5,534 nucleotides of DNA, from assembly GCA_946061495.1 (NCBI GenBank), contig CAMGSV010000166.1, positions 1-5,534 of the forward strand, given 5' to 3'. The notes under the pieces are model-generated. The model did not search any database. It had not been told where the DNA came from and saw only the letters and a program-made list of their open reading frames with translations. The translations under genes were made by a program, and so were the position numbers. The DNA comes from an uncultured Spirochaetales bacterium (GTDB lineage Bacteria; Spirochaetota; Spirochaetia; Treponematales; Treponemataceae). Positions 1 to 4,820 of the stretch are shown here, one piece after another. Positions within the stretch are counted from its first letter, which is position 1; each line of letters opens with the position of its first letter.

Positions 1-966
1 GAGGGTGCGGTTCACGCCACCGACGTGACCAATGCCAGCCGCACCATGCTCTTTGACATCAACCGGCTGGACTGGGACGAAACCCTTCTTTCCGCCCTGG
101 ACATTCCTCGTGCCATGCTGCCTCGGGTGCTTTCTTCCAGTGAGATTTACGGCTCCACAAAAATACTCGGTGCCGCCGTTCCCATTGCCGGCATGGCGGG
201 AGACCAGCAGGCGGCTCTCTTTGGTCAGACCTGCTTTGGGCCGGGGGAGGCCAAGAACACCTACGGCACCGGCTGCTTCCTGCTGATGAACACCGGAGAC
301 AAGCCCTATCACAGTGAAAATGGCCTCATCACCACCATCGCCGCAGGACTGGAGGGCAGGGTGGAGTATGCGCTGGAGGGCTCGGTCTTTGTGGGAGGGG
401 CGGTCATCCAGTGGCTGCGGGACGAGATGCGGTTTATCGGCAGCAGTCAGGATGCGGAGTACTACGCCAGCAAGGTGGAGGACAACGGCGGGGTGTACCT
501 GGTGCCGGCCTTTACCGGGCTGGGGGCGCCCTACTGGGACATGTACGCCAGGGGAACCATTGTGGGACTTACCCGTGGAACTCGTCGGGAGCATCTTATC
601 CGGGCGGCACAGGAGTCAATCGCCTATCAGGTGGCGGATCTGGTGTCGGCCATGGAATCGGACACGGGCATTCCCCTGGGCCAGCTGAAGGCCGACGGTG
701 GGGCCAGCCGTGACCAGTTTTTGATGCAGTTCCAGGCAGACATCCTGAACCGGGAGGTGTGCCGCCCCGTCATCCGTGAGACCACCGCCCTCGGAGCCGC
801 CTACCTTGCGGGATTGGCCGTGGGGCTGTGGCGGAGCCGGGATGAAATCAAGGGACTGTGGCAGCAGGAGCGGGTTTTCTCCCCCGCCATGGAAGCAGAC
901 CGACGGCAGGAGCTGCTGGCAAAGTGGCACAAGGCCGTCTCCCGCAGCCGTGACTGGAGCGACTAG
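1..966 (+). CDS. glpK: Glycerol kinase, C-terminal part (5' end outside window)
   Basis: ATP-dependent phosphorylation of glycerol to glycerol-3-phosphate in the cytoplasm, the entry step of glycerol use. The frame is open from base 1 (reads EGAVHATDVTNASRTML), so the GTG at 25 is an internal valine and not a start. FGGY-kinase landmarks in order: HATDVTNASRTML, AGDQQAALFGQ with the likely catalytic Asp at 202-204, KNTYGTGCFLLMNTG (ATP-binding region), ALEGSVFVGGAVIQWLRDE, PAFTGLGAPYWD, RGTIVGLTRG, ADGGASRDQFLMQFQADIL and TALGAAYLAGLAVG. About 320 residues are visible; the family is near 500, so roughly the first 180 are missing. The gene is GC-rich. It ends AVSRSRDWSD-TAG, and the DNA for this tail recurs after the next two genes. 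No terminator is evident behind it. Identification is very safe. Confidence 0.97.
   Translation, partial: EGAVHATDVTNASRTMLFDINRLDWDETLLSALDIPRAMLPRVLSSSEIYGSTKILGAAVPIAGMAGDQQAALFGQTCFGPGEAKNTYGTGCFLLMNTGDKPYHSENGLITTIAAGLEGRVEYALEGSVFVGGAVIQWLRDEMRFIGSSQDAEYYASKVEDNGGVYLVPAFTGLGAPYWDMYARGTIVGLTRGTRREHLIRAAQESIAYQVADLVSAMESDTGIPLGQLKADGGASRDQFLMQFQADILNREVCRPVIRETTALGAAYLAGLAVGLWRSRDEIKGLWQQERVFSPAMEADRRQELLAKWHKAVSRSRDWSD
932..966 (+). repeat. Direct repeat copy 1: last 35 bp of glpK
   Basis: This 35-bp stretch encodes the glpK C-terminus (AVSRSRDWSD plus the stop codon). It matches 1511-1545 at 33 of 35 positions, differing at 951 (T against G) and 963 (C against G). The two copies enclose the YafQ-type toxin-antitoxin pair. 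The spacing between copy starts is 579 bp. Confidence 0.9.
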
Positions 967-977
967 GGAGTTGGGGC

Positions 978-1006
978 TTGACGGGAAGGGAAGATGACTT
1001 TAGAAT
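978..1006 (+). promoter_or_regulatory. Sigma70-like promoter of the YafQ-type toxin-antitoxin pair
   Basis: A -35 box TTGACG (978-983) and a -10 box TAGAAT (1001-1006) are separated by exactly 17 bp; each differs from consensus by one base. The antitoxin ATG follows at 1029 with a GAGGAG ribosome binding site at 1018-1023. Transcription would start near 1013, giving a very short leader. The promoter lies after the glpK stop, inside the DNA bracketed by the repeated glpK tail, so the pair carries its own expression signal. Confidence 0.65.
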
Positions 1007-1028
1007 TCCATTGTGACGAGGAGTTGAT

Positions 1029-1250
1029 ATGACGTTGAACCTTGAGATACAGAATGCCGACAAGGCTTTGCTGACGGCCATTGAAAGTATTTGCAAATTA
1101 TCTCCCGTTGCCAAGCTGGTGGTGAGAAAAGAGCTTTCTTGGGAAGAGGAGCTGCTTGCAGAGCAGGAAGAGATTCAAGAGCAACTGGCTATGGGAACGG
1201 CGCAGGTTTACAAGGACATGAAAGAATATCGGCAAATTCATGGCTTATAA
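1029..1250 (+). CDS. Probable antitoxin of a YafQ/RelE-type toxin-antitoxin pair
   Basis: A 73-aa protein, called an antitoxin mainly by position: it lies directly upstream of a YafQ-like toxin and its end overlaps the toxin start by 11 bp (1240-1250), as is usual for translationally coupled type II modules. The ATG has GAGGAG at 1018-1023, 5 nt upstream. The first half (to about residue 35, LSPVAKLVVRKE) could hold a dimerisation or DNA-binding fold. The second half is acidic and helical (LSWEEELLAEQEEIQEQL), as expected for a toxin-wrapping tail. I do not see a clear ribbon-helix-helix or HTH signature, so the antitoxin class (RelB/DinJ or other) is open. It would neutralise the toxin and probably repress the promoter at 978-1006. 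Confidence 0.75.
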   Translation: MTLNLEIQNADKALLTAIESICKLSPVAKLVVRKELSWEEELLAEQEEIQEQLAMGTAQVYKDMKEYRQIHGL

Positions 1251-1512
1251 GATTGTAACTACAAAAAGATTTGACAAGGCATATAAAAAACTTTCAGCCG
1301 CTGACCGAGATTTGGTGGATTTTGTTGTTGACCAAATCTCCCAAGGTCAAAAGCTTGACGCAAAATATAAAGACCACCCATTGAAAGGCAATCTCAAGAG
1401 CTTTCGGGATTGCCACGTGAAGCCTGATTTGGTTTTGGTTTATAGCATCAACAAAGAATATCTTGTTCTGACAGCCTTCAATCTTGGCAGCCATTCGGAG
1501 GTGTTTAAGTAG
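1240..1512 (+). CDS. yafQ: YafQ-family mRNA interferase toxin (RelE superfamily)
   Basis: A 90-aa ribosome-dependent endoribonuclease of the RelE/YafQ type, predicted to cut mRNA in the ribosomal A site and stop growth when the antitoxin is lost. The family core is clear: YKDHPLKG (43-50), FRDCHVKPDLVLVYS (55-69) and LGSHSEVF (82-89). Residues matching the catalytic set described for E. coli YafQ are His46, His59, Asp63, His85 and Phe89; the tryptophan after that Asp in E. coli is Leu64 here. Length equals the family norm (about 90). The ATG sits inside the antitoxin's last codons. Directly after the TAG stop the frame continues as AVSRSRDWSE-stop, which is the repeated glpK tail. All the expected catalytic residues except the tryptophan are present, so it is probably active. 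Confidence 0.93.
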   Translation: MAYKIVTTKRFDKAYKKLSAADRDLVDFVVDQISQGQKLDAKYKDHPLKGNLKSFRDCHVKPDLVLVYSINKEYLVLTAFNLGSHSEVFK

Positions 1513-1545
1513 GCCGTCTCCCGCAGCCGGGACTGGAGCGAGTAG
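1511..1545 (+). repeat. Direct repeat copy 2: glpK tail after the toxin
   Basis: Second copy of the glpK 3' end (33 of 35 bases identical to 932-966). It starts inside the toxin stop codon and would read AVSRSRDWSE then TAG, in the toxin frame but behind its stop, so it is not translated as part of any gene seen here. The two differences change one Arg codon synonymously and the last residue from Asp to Glu. It fills the 38-bp gap between the toxin and the end of the convergent operon at 1551. Confidence 0.9.
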
Positions 1546-1550
1546 GAGGA

Positions 1551-2297
1551 TTAGTCGGGAGGCAGGGACAGATGCTGCCGGAGCGTGAGGGAGTATGTCT
1601 GGTCGGAGGATGACTTCGCCACCACACTGACATCCATGTTGTATATCCTGCCCTTTTCAAGGAATGTGGTCAAGGGAACCTTGAAATGCACCTTGTCATC
1701 GTAGTCGAGTCCCCCGTCCATGTCTGTAACAGGACTGGAGTATTGGGCGACAATGAGTCCATAGATGGGGCCATATTCGTTCTTGAATTCCTCCAGCACG
1801 ACTTGCTGCCGCTTCTCATACTCGATATATCGTTTGTTATATTCCATCCGTTGTTCCTCTGTGGAGCTATGGTACGGATATTGTCTTCCGTCCTCCTCGT
1901 AAAGGCGGATGATAGGCGGCTCCAATGCGGCGGTAGCATGGGCTAGCAGTTCTTGGGAGACCTGGTCATTGAGCCTGTTTTGCCAAGCTGAGGATGCTGA
2001 ATGAAGCCGTGCCAAGCTGACAAAACCTTCCGCCACATCGGGAAGCGAGATGGAGCAGACTATATCCTCAAAATGTACCGTTTCATAGTGTTCATGGAAG
2101 TTGCAAAGCATCTTCATATGGAAGGTTACTTCCAGCAGGGGCACCTTGTAATCATCAGTGTAGTTGATGGTGGGCATGGTGATGTAAGTTGACTTACTGC
2201 AAGCAGGGCACATCCATTCTTCAGTATTCCCTCCAGCGAACACTACGGCTATAGAAAAGATTGTTGTTAAAATCCAGAGGAGTGCAAGCTTTTTCAC
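1551..2297 (-). CDS. Unrecognised exported protein with CxxC motif (last gene of operon)
   Basis: A 248-aa protein I do not recognise. Residues 1-21 form a typical Sec signal peptide (MKK, hydrophobic core, cleavage after VVFA), leaving a mature protein that begins GGNTEEW. There is no lipobox cysteine, so it is probably periplasmic or secreted. The mature N-terminus has Cys30-Pro-Ala-Cys33, then Cys65, a His-rich run (His68, His70, His75) and Cys81, which could bind metal or form disulfides. A charged helical part follows (about 125-165, rich in Glu, Tyr and Arg), then a probable beta-rich end (LTTFLEKGRIYNMDVSVV). The start is GTG; GAGGAGG lies just upstream inside the last codons of the preceding gene, whose TGA ends 1 nt before the GTG. 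This implies translational coupling. Confidence 0.85.
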   Translation of the reverse strand: MKKLALLWILTTIFSIAVVFAGGNTEEWMCPACSKSTYITMPTINYTDDYKVPLLEVTFHMKMLCNFHEHYETVHFEDIVCSISLPDVAEGFVSLARLHSASSAWQNRLNDQVSQELLAHATAALEPPIIRLYEEDGRQYPYHSSTEEQRMEYNKRYIEYEKRQQVVLEEFKNEYGPIYGLIVAQYSSPVTDMDGGLDYDDKVHFKVPLTTFLEKGRIYNMDVSVVAKSSSDQTYSLTLRQHLSLPPD

Positions 2298-2298
2298 C

Positions 2299-2685
2299 TC
2301 AGTCCTCCTCTCGGTTGAATTTCAGAGTGGATGATGGTACGTCCGACAAGTAGTCCCGCTCGCCCCGCTCCACGTTGGTACAGTCACGCATGAAGGATGG
2401 CACGTAGGTCTCCTCCTTGCTCTTGGGTGTGGTGGTAGGCTTGGACGACGTAACGGTTATCTTTCCCGCCCCGCAAGCACACATGATAAGCAGGACTACA
2501 AGGGACACCAGAGGACTGGCGAAAATGCCGATTAACAGGAACAACCACCAGCGGCGACCTGCTGCTCCAGCTATGACAGCCACCACGATGACTCCGATAA
2601 TCCATCCCAAGATAATACTATCAAGATATGATTGCAGACGATATGCCCTATAACTATTTTGTAGTGCGTAGAGAAAATGTTCCAT
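2299..2685 (-). CDS. Unrecognised small membrane protein, two TM helices
   Basis: A 128-aa protein with two strongly hydrophobic stretches (about residues 22-42 and 46-70) joined by a short turn AAGRRWW. The second one has the look GRxWWLFLLIGIFASPLVSLVVLLI, a pattern I recall from small uncharacterised membrane proteins in bacteria and mobile elements (memory only). A polar, Thr/Ser/Lys-rich tail of nearly 60 residues follows, probably outside the membrane. ATG at 2685 is preceded by TGGAGG at 2700-2695 with 9-nt spacing. It lies 19 nt after the upstream secreted-protein gene and 1 nt before the next one. The combination with two exported products suggests an envelope role; the function is unknown. 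Confidence 0.8.
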   Translation of the reverse strand: MEHFLYALQNSYRAYRLQSYLDSIILGWIIGVIVVAVIAGAAGRRWWLFLLIGIFASPLVSLVVLLIMCACGAGKITVTSSKPTTTPKSKEETYVPSFMRDCTNVERGERDYLSDVPSSTLKFNREED

Positions 2686-2704
2686 AAAATATAACCTCCA
2701 AAAA

Positions 2705-3175
2705 TTATTTTCGTGTTACCTTCCCGTCGTACATCACGTTGCCGGTTGCCATTTCAATCAGCTGGATGTGTTCCTCGTAAGAAAGCCCCTTAGCAAAGAA
2801 GTCTGTGACAACCAATGTGCTTCCCTCACAACCCATCAATGATTCCTGAACGGTAACCCTCTGGCCATTGATTGTATAATAGGGGGAAAGCTTGTGTGTT
2901 ATCTTGTATCTGTCCTTTTCATGTTGAATGTCATAGTACATACCGTTGGGATTGTTTGCGGCGTAGAATTGCAAAAGCTGCATCATTGTGGAATATGCCT
3001 GGGAGGTGTCTGCAAAGGTAAGCCGTGTCTCCACCCGGTAACTTCCCTGTTCGTAGCTGGCGCTCATGCTCGTGTCCAGCTGGCCGATGTTTGCATAGCT
3101 TGTTGAGTTTCCGTAGGCGGAGAGGCTGGACATGATGATTACGCAGATTGTGGATGTTGCAAGCAGGTGTTTCAT
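2705..3175 (-). CDS. Unrecognised exported protein (156 aa)
   Basis: Residues 1-20 or 1-22 are a Sec signal peptide (MKHLLATSTICVIIMSSLSA, cleavage near AYG-N). The mature protein is about 135 residues, polar and Tyr/Ser/Thr-rich, probably mostly beta (YRVETRLTF, YKITHKLSPYYTINGQRVTV), with a helix around AYSTMMQLLQFYAA and a single mature cysteine in LMGCEGST. No family recognised. The start is firm: AGGAGG at 3185-3180 lies 4 nt before the ATG. If the upstream gene is read in its -1 frame, that gene's TGA overlaps this ATG as ATGA; otherwise the gap is 40 nt. It belongs to the same transcription unit as its neighbours. Confidence 0.83.
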   Translation of the reverse strand: MKHLLATSTICVIIMSSLSAYGNSTSYANIGQLDTSMSASYEQGSYRVETRLTFADTSQAYSTMMQLLQFYAANNPNGMYYDIQHEKDRYKITHKLSPYYTINGQRVTVQESLMGCEGSTLVVTDFFAKGLSYEEHIQLIEMATGNVMYDGKVTRK

Positions 3176-3215
3176 GGTTCCTCCTGGGATTTGGGGATTT
3201 CGTTCAGAACCTCAA

Positions 3216-3461
3216 TCAGTTTTTTACAGCCTGATGCGTTACCATAGACTTGTCATTTGTAGGAACAACGATTTTATGTCTAGCTAGATATGTCCGTGCA
3301 ATGCCACGCATATTTTTAGGCCGTTGACCGTCTGCCTGATATAGAATTTCCCCATAGGTACATCCGTTGCAGTTTTTATATAGCCTGGCAATGTAACCTT
3401 TCTCTCCAAGTACAAACTTTTTTTCCTCGATGATGTGTTTCTCTTTTTCATCTGCTTTCAT
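3216..3461 (-). CDS. Small CxxC protein, apparently frameshifted near its 3' end
   Basis: An 81-aa cytoplasmic protein (charged N-terminus MKADEKEK, no signal or TM) with Cys31-Asn-Gly-Cys34 in YKNCNGCTYGEILYQADGQ and a basic middle (RPKNMRGIARTYLARHKI). Family unknown. The ATG overlaps the TGA of the upstream gene as ATGA (3461-3458), with AAGGAG at 3475-3470. The zero frame stops at 3218-3216, but the -1 frame is open from 3252 down to 3172 and reads ASGCKKLIEVLNEIP then KSQEEP, ending as ATGA on the next gene's start. So the intended end is probably 3172, giving a protein of about 96 residues. The perfect heptamer A AAA AAC at 3225-3219 sits in phase just before the zero-frame stop. Either a 1-nt deletion or error between 3252 and 3219, or programmed -1 frameshifting, would explain this. 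Confidence 0.7.
   Translation of the reverse strand: MKADEKEKHIIEEKKFVLGEKGYIARLYKNCNGCTYGEILYQADGQRPKNMRGIARTYLARHKIVVPTNDKSMVTHQAVKN
3219..3225 (-). other. Candidate -1 frameshift heptamer A AAA AAC
   Basis: Read on the minus strand in the zero frame of the CxxC protein, the codons are GTA AAA AAC TGA, so the heptamer A-AAA-AAC has the canonical X XXY YYZ phase and the stop follows at once. A -1 slip leads into 15 more codons (LIEVLNEIPKSQEEP) that end at 3172, overlapping the next gene's ATG by 4 nt. I did not find a convincing downstream hairpin by eye. The AGGAGG ribosome binding site of the next gene at 3185-3180 is too far downstream to act as the usual stimulator. A plain mutation is at least as likely. 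Confidence 0.35.
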
Positions 3462-3688
3462 TTTTCATTCTCCTTTACAATGTGTACTCTGACACCTTTC
3501 CTAAAAATAATTGCCATCCCGACTATAGTTACGGCACAACCACATAAAACTACGATCATCCAGAAGTCCATCATTCCAGATCTATCCTCAACCATCATGT
3601 ATCCACCTACGATCCATAGTATACATCCAACAACAAATAATATACAGCCAAGTATTGTGAGTTTTAATCCCTTCTTCATTTCAGACAT
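3458..3688 (-). CDS. Unrecognised small membrane protein, two TM helices (76 aa)
   Basis: The start is taken at the ATG at 3688 (MSEMKKGLK), because AGGAG at 3697-3693 lies 4 nt upstream and overlaps the stop of the preceding gene. Longer in-frame versions reach back over that gene and lack such a site. Residues 9-33 (TILGCILFVVGCILWIVGGY) and about 42-62 (FWMIVVLCGCAVTIVGMAII) are membrane helices, joined by a short acidic loop (VEDRSGMMD). The N-terminus is lysine-bearing and the C-terminus basic (FRKGVRVHIVKENEK), so both ends are probably cytoplasmic. Four cysteines lie inside the helices. Its TGA overlaps the next ATG as ATGA. Function unknown; it could be an anchor for the neighbouring soluble proteins. 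Confidence 0.78.
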   Translation of the reverse strand: MSEMKKGLKLTILGCILFVVGCILWIVGGYMMVEDRSGMMDFWMIVVLCGCAVTIVGMAIIFRKGVRVHIVKENEK

Positions 3689-3695
3689 CTTTCTC

Positions 3696-3986
3696 CTATA
3701 AATCCCCATGATGCTCCAGCCTGAACCGGGCACATTCAATTGTTGTGGTATCAAAGAATTCTGGATTATCCACAATCAACTGCTCAAAGGTTCTGTTGAG
3801 CATATTGTTGTCTCTCAGGATTCTAAATCCTCGCTGGATATTTGCATTTTGAACGAGGGATGATAATGCTTGAATGACCCCTCTACGGACTATCATTTCT
3901 CTTGTGGCTGTTGCCGCCCCTGGAATGAACCGCTCGTAGATGGAAATGGTCTCTTCCACAAGTTGTTGGAATTCCTCTTCTGTCAT
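3696..3986 (-). CDS. Unrecognised small helical cytoplasmic protein (96 aa)
   Basis: No signal peptide or TM segment; the composition is that of an all-helical soluble protein: TEEEFQQLVEETISIYERF, then MIVRRGVIQALSSLVQ, then GFRILRDNNMLNRTFEQLIV, ending FFDTTTIECARFRLEHH. The spacing F-x2-LRDN-x2-L-x2-TFE...F...A-x2-RL resembles small uncharacterised bacterial proteins I recall, but I cannot name a family and this is unverified. The ATG is preceded by GGAGGAAGGA (4000-3991). The TAA of the amber-interrupted gene lies 1 nt upstream of the start, and the next gene begins 7 nt after its TAG. Tight spacing places it firmly in the operon. Confidence 0.8.
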   Translation of the reverse strand: MTEEEFQQLVEETISIYERFIPGAATATREMIVRRGVIQALSSLVQNANIQRGFRILRDNNMLNRTFEQLIVDNPEFFDTTTIECARFRLEHHGDL

Positions 3987-3987
3987 C

Positions 3988-4188
3988 TTATCCTTCCTCC
4001 TCGATATAATTTATTTCTTCTTGCATTTCAAGCGATTCATTCCGTTGCTGCTCAATTTTTTGTAGTTCCTAAAGTCTCTTTTGTTCAATGTGTCTTTCAA
4101 TGACATTTTTGATGCCTGTTCCAGCTCCCATAAGAACCAGTAGAGTTGAACAAATCGCCATAACATTGATTAATTTTCTATCGCTCAT
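3988..4188 (-). pseudogene. Small one-TM/coiled-coil protein gene with in-frame amber codon
   Basis: From ATG 4188 the frame gives MSDRKLINVMAICSTLLVLM, continuing GAGTGIKNVIERHIEQKRL (39 aa), then TAG at 4071-4069, then without any frame change ELQKIEQQRNESLEMQEEIN and YIEEEG to TAA at 3990-3988. The total would be 66 residues: one membrane helix (about 7-26) and a heptad-like charged helix that runs straight through the amber codon. The TAA lies 1 nt before the next ATG, the same spacing seen elsewhere in this operon, so the full-length reading is probably ancestral. CAG (Gln) to TAG is a one-base change and fits the Gln-rich helix. glpK and other genes here end in TAG, so amber is a normal stop. 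The RBS is weak (AAGG at 4200-4197, then eight T). A mutation, an assembly error or readthrough are all possible. If the amber is real, the 39-aa membrane peptide alone may be made. Confidence 0.6.
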
Positions 4189-4209
4189 AAAAAAAACCTT
4201 GTTAAAGTT

Positions 4210-4296
4210 TCAGTGTAAAAGGTGTATATCGGTTGATATGTCTATGACAATATTCTCCAGTCTTTCCAGTCGTATGGATGGAATTGTTTTCTTCAT
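4210..4296 (-). CDS. Possible 28-aa peptide in the operon
   Basis: A short open frame reading MKKTIPSIRLERLENIVIDI then STDIHLLH. Support: a strong ribosome binding site GAGGAGGG just upstream (about 4309-4302), position 15 nt behind the previous gene and 21 nt before the next one, which matches operon spacing. A competing start at 4300 in another frame gives 31 residues (MDEENNSIHTTGKTGEY and so on) and shares the same RBS; the 4296 frame has the more protein-like amphipathic sequence. No homology is recognised. It may be a leader or spacer peptide, or non-coding. Without it, 4189-4311 would be an unexplained gap in an otherwise compact operon. Confidence 0.35.
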   Translation of the reverse strand: MKKTIPSIRLERLENIVIDISTDIHLLH

Positions 4297-4311
4297 CCAT
4301 ACCCTCCTCAT

Positions 4312-4638
4312 CTAAATAAGCCCCTGTTCCGACAAATGTCTCAACACATCAATCACATATCTCGTGTTCCGGCAGTTGTCCCGCAGCTCATGCCGAGTCA
4401 TGTCACCCGCAAGGTAGGCATCCCAGTTGGTGTACACGTATTCAAAGTCCTGCTGGGGAACACGGACGCTGGTAACTTCTCCTGTCTGGGAATTAGGGGC
4501 TGCCACCTCCACGAAATTCTCTCCTATGTCCTGGATGATGATGTCGTCTCCCAAATAACCCCTGTTCACAGTCCAGTTCCTGATAGTCATCCCTGCCTGT
4601 AGATTCTCGCTGACTACTTGCCAAATTTCCTTTCCCAT
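4312..4638 (-). CDS. Unrecognised soluble protein, first gene of the operon (108 aa)
   Basis: The start is set at ATG 4638 (MGKEIWQVVS), because AAGGAGG ends 5 nt upstream. The longer version beginning at a TTG (4659) would place that ribosome binding site inside the gene. The protein seems to have two parts: residues 1-65, probably beta-rich (MTIRNWTVNRGYLGDDIIIQ, ENFVEVAAPN, VTSVRVPQQDF), and a helical end (YTNWDAYLAGDMTRHELRDN followed by CRNTRYVIDVLRHLSEQGLI). No signal peptide or TM. The W-x3-YLxGxxTRxEL...NTxYVIxxLxxL pattern suggests a conserved domain, but I cannot name it. It is the promoter-proximal gene, about 80 nt behind the predicted transcription start. Function unknown. Confidence 0.82.
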   Translation of the reverse strand: MGKEIWQVVSENLQAGMTIRNWTVNRGYLGDDIIIQDIGENFVEVAAPNSQTGEVTSVRVPQQDFEYVYTNWDAYLAGDMTRHELRDNCRNTRYVIDVLRHLSEQGLI

Positions 4639-4707
4639 CAAAGCCTCCTTTTCCTCCAAACTCCTTCACCCAGAAAATATGATTCATTCAAACTTTTCTG
4701 TGTTTCC

Positions 4708-4735
4708 GTTTATAAAATATCATCTCATTATAAAC
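4708..4735. promoter_or_regulatory. Inverted repeat over the -10/start of the operon promoter (operator candidate)
   Basis: GTTTATAA (4708-4715) and TTATAAAC (4728-4735) are perfect 8-bp inverted repeats with half-site centres 20 bp apart, about two helical turns, a spacing suited to a dimeric HTH repressor. The right half covers the -10 box and the left half lies just past the expected start. The divergent XRE protein is the natural candidate ligand (inference). Confidence 0.45.
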
Positions 4736-4755
4736 TAAAACACATATTTTGTAAA
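4727..4755 (-). promoter_or_regulatory. Near-consensus sigma70-like promoter of the leftward operon
   Basis: On the minus strand TTTACA (4755-4750) and TATAAT (4732-4727) are separated by exactly 17 bp; the -10 is perfect and the -35 has one mismatch. Transcription should start near 4720, about 80 nt before the first operon ATG at 4638. The whole surrounding stretch is AT-rich, which raises the chance of accidental boxes, but the exact spacing and the orientation into the operon support it. Inverted repeats overlap both boxes. Confidence 0.7.
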
Positions 4756-4768
4756 ATATTATATTTTA
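4744..4768. promoter_or_regulatory. Overlapping AT palindromes over the -35 of the operon promoter
   Basis: Three alternating half-sites run head to tail: ATATTTT (4744-4750), AAAATAT (4753-4759) and ATATTTT (4761-4767). The right pair forms a perfect palindrome TAAAATATTATATTTTA (4752-4768). The array covers the -35 box of the leftward promoter and lies upstream of the XRE gene. It could be an operator array or an AT-rich structural element; base composition makes chance palindromes more likely here. Confidence 0.4.
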
Positions 4769-4820
4769 AATGGTTTTTAGTTGATAAAAAACTTGTATAT
4801 TTCCCTGCATGATTTGAGCC

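Noticed and set aside
616..930. Minus-strand open frame of about 100 codons opposite glpK
   Set aside because: It lies wholly antisense to a clearly conserved glycerol kinase; long GC-rich genes commonly give such shadows. No family features or RBS seen.
967..1550. Integron cassette with attC site
   Set aside because: The repeated DNA is coding sequence of glpK. I found no convincing GTTRRRY/RYYYAAC core sites or integrase in the window.
3208..3219. 12-bp identity (CTGATTGAGGTT) between the end of the CxxC gene and the end of yefM
   Set aside because: Both encode LIEV in the relevant frames and nothing around them matches; short coincidence rather than a repeat.
3689..3775. Longer start (3775) for the 76-aa two-TM protein
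   Set aside because: It would overlap the upstream gene by about 80 bp and adds residues without hydrophobic or domain logic. AGGAG lies 4 nt before ATG 3688.
4435..4687. Other-frame open reading frames opposite or over the 108-aa gene
   Set aside because: They lack ribosome binding sites and have poor composition; the 4638-4312 frame has a strong RBS and good protein character.
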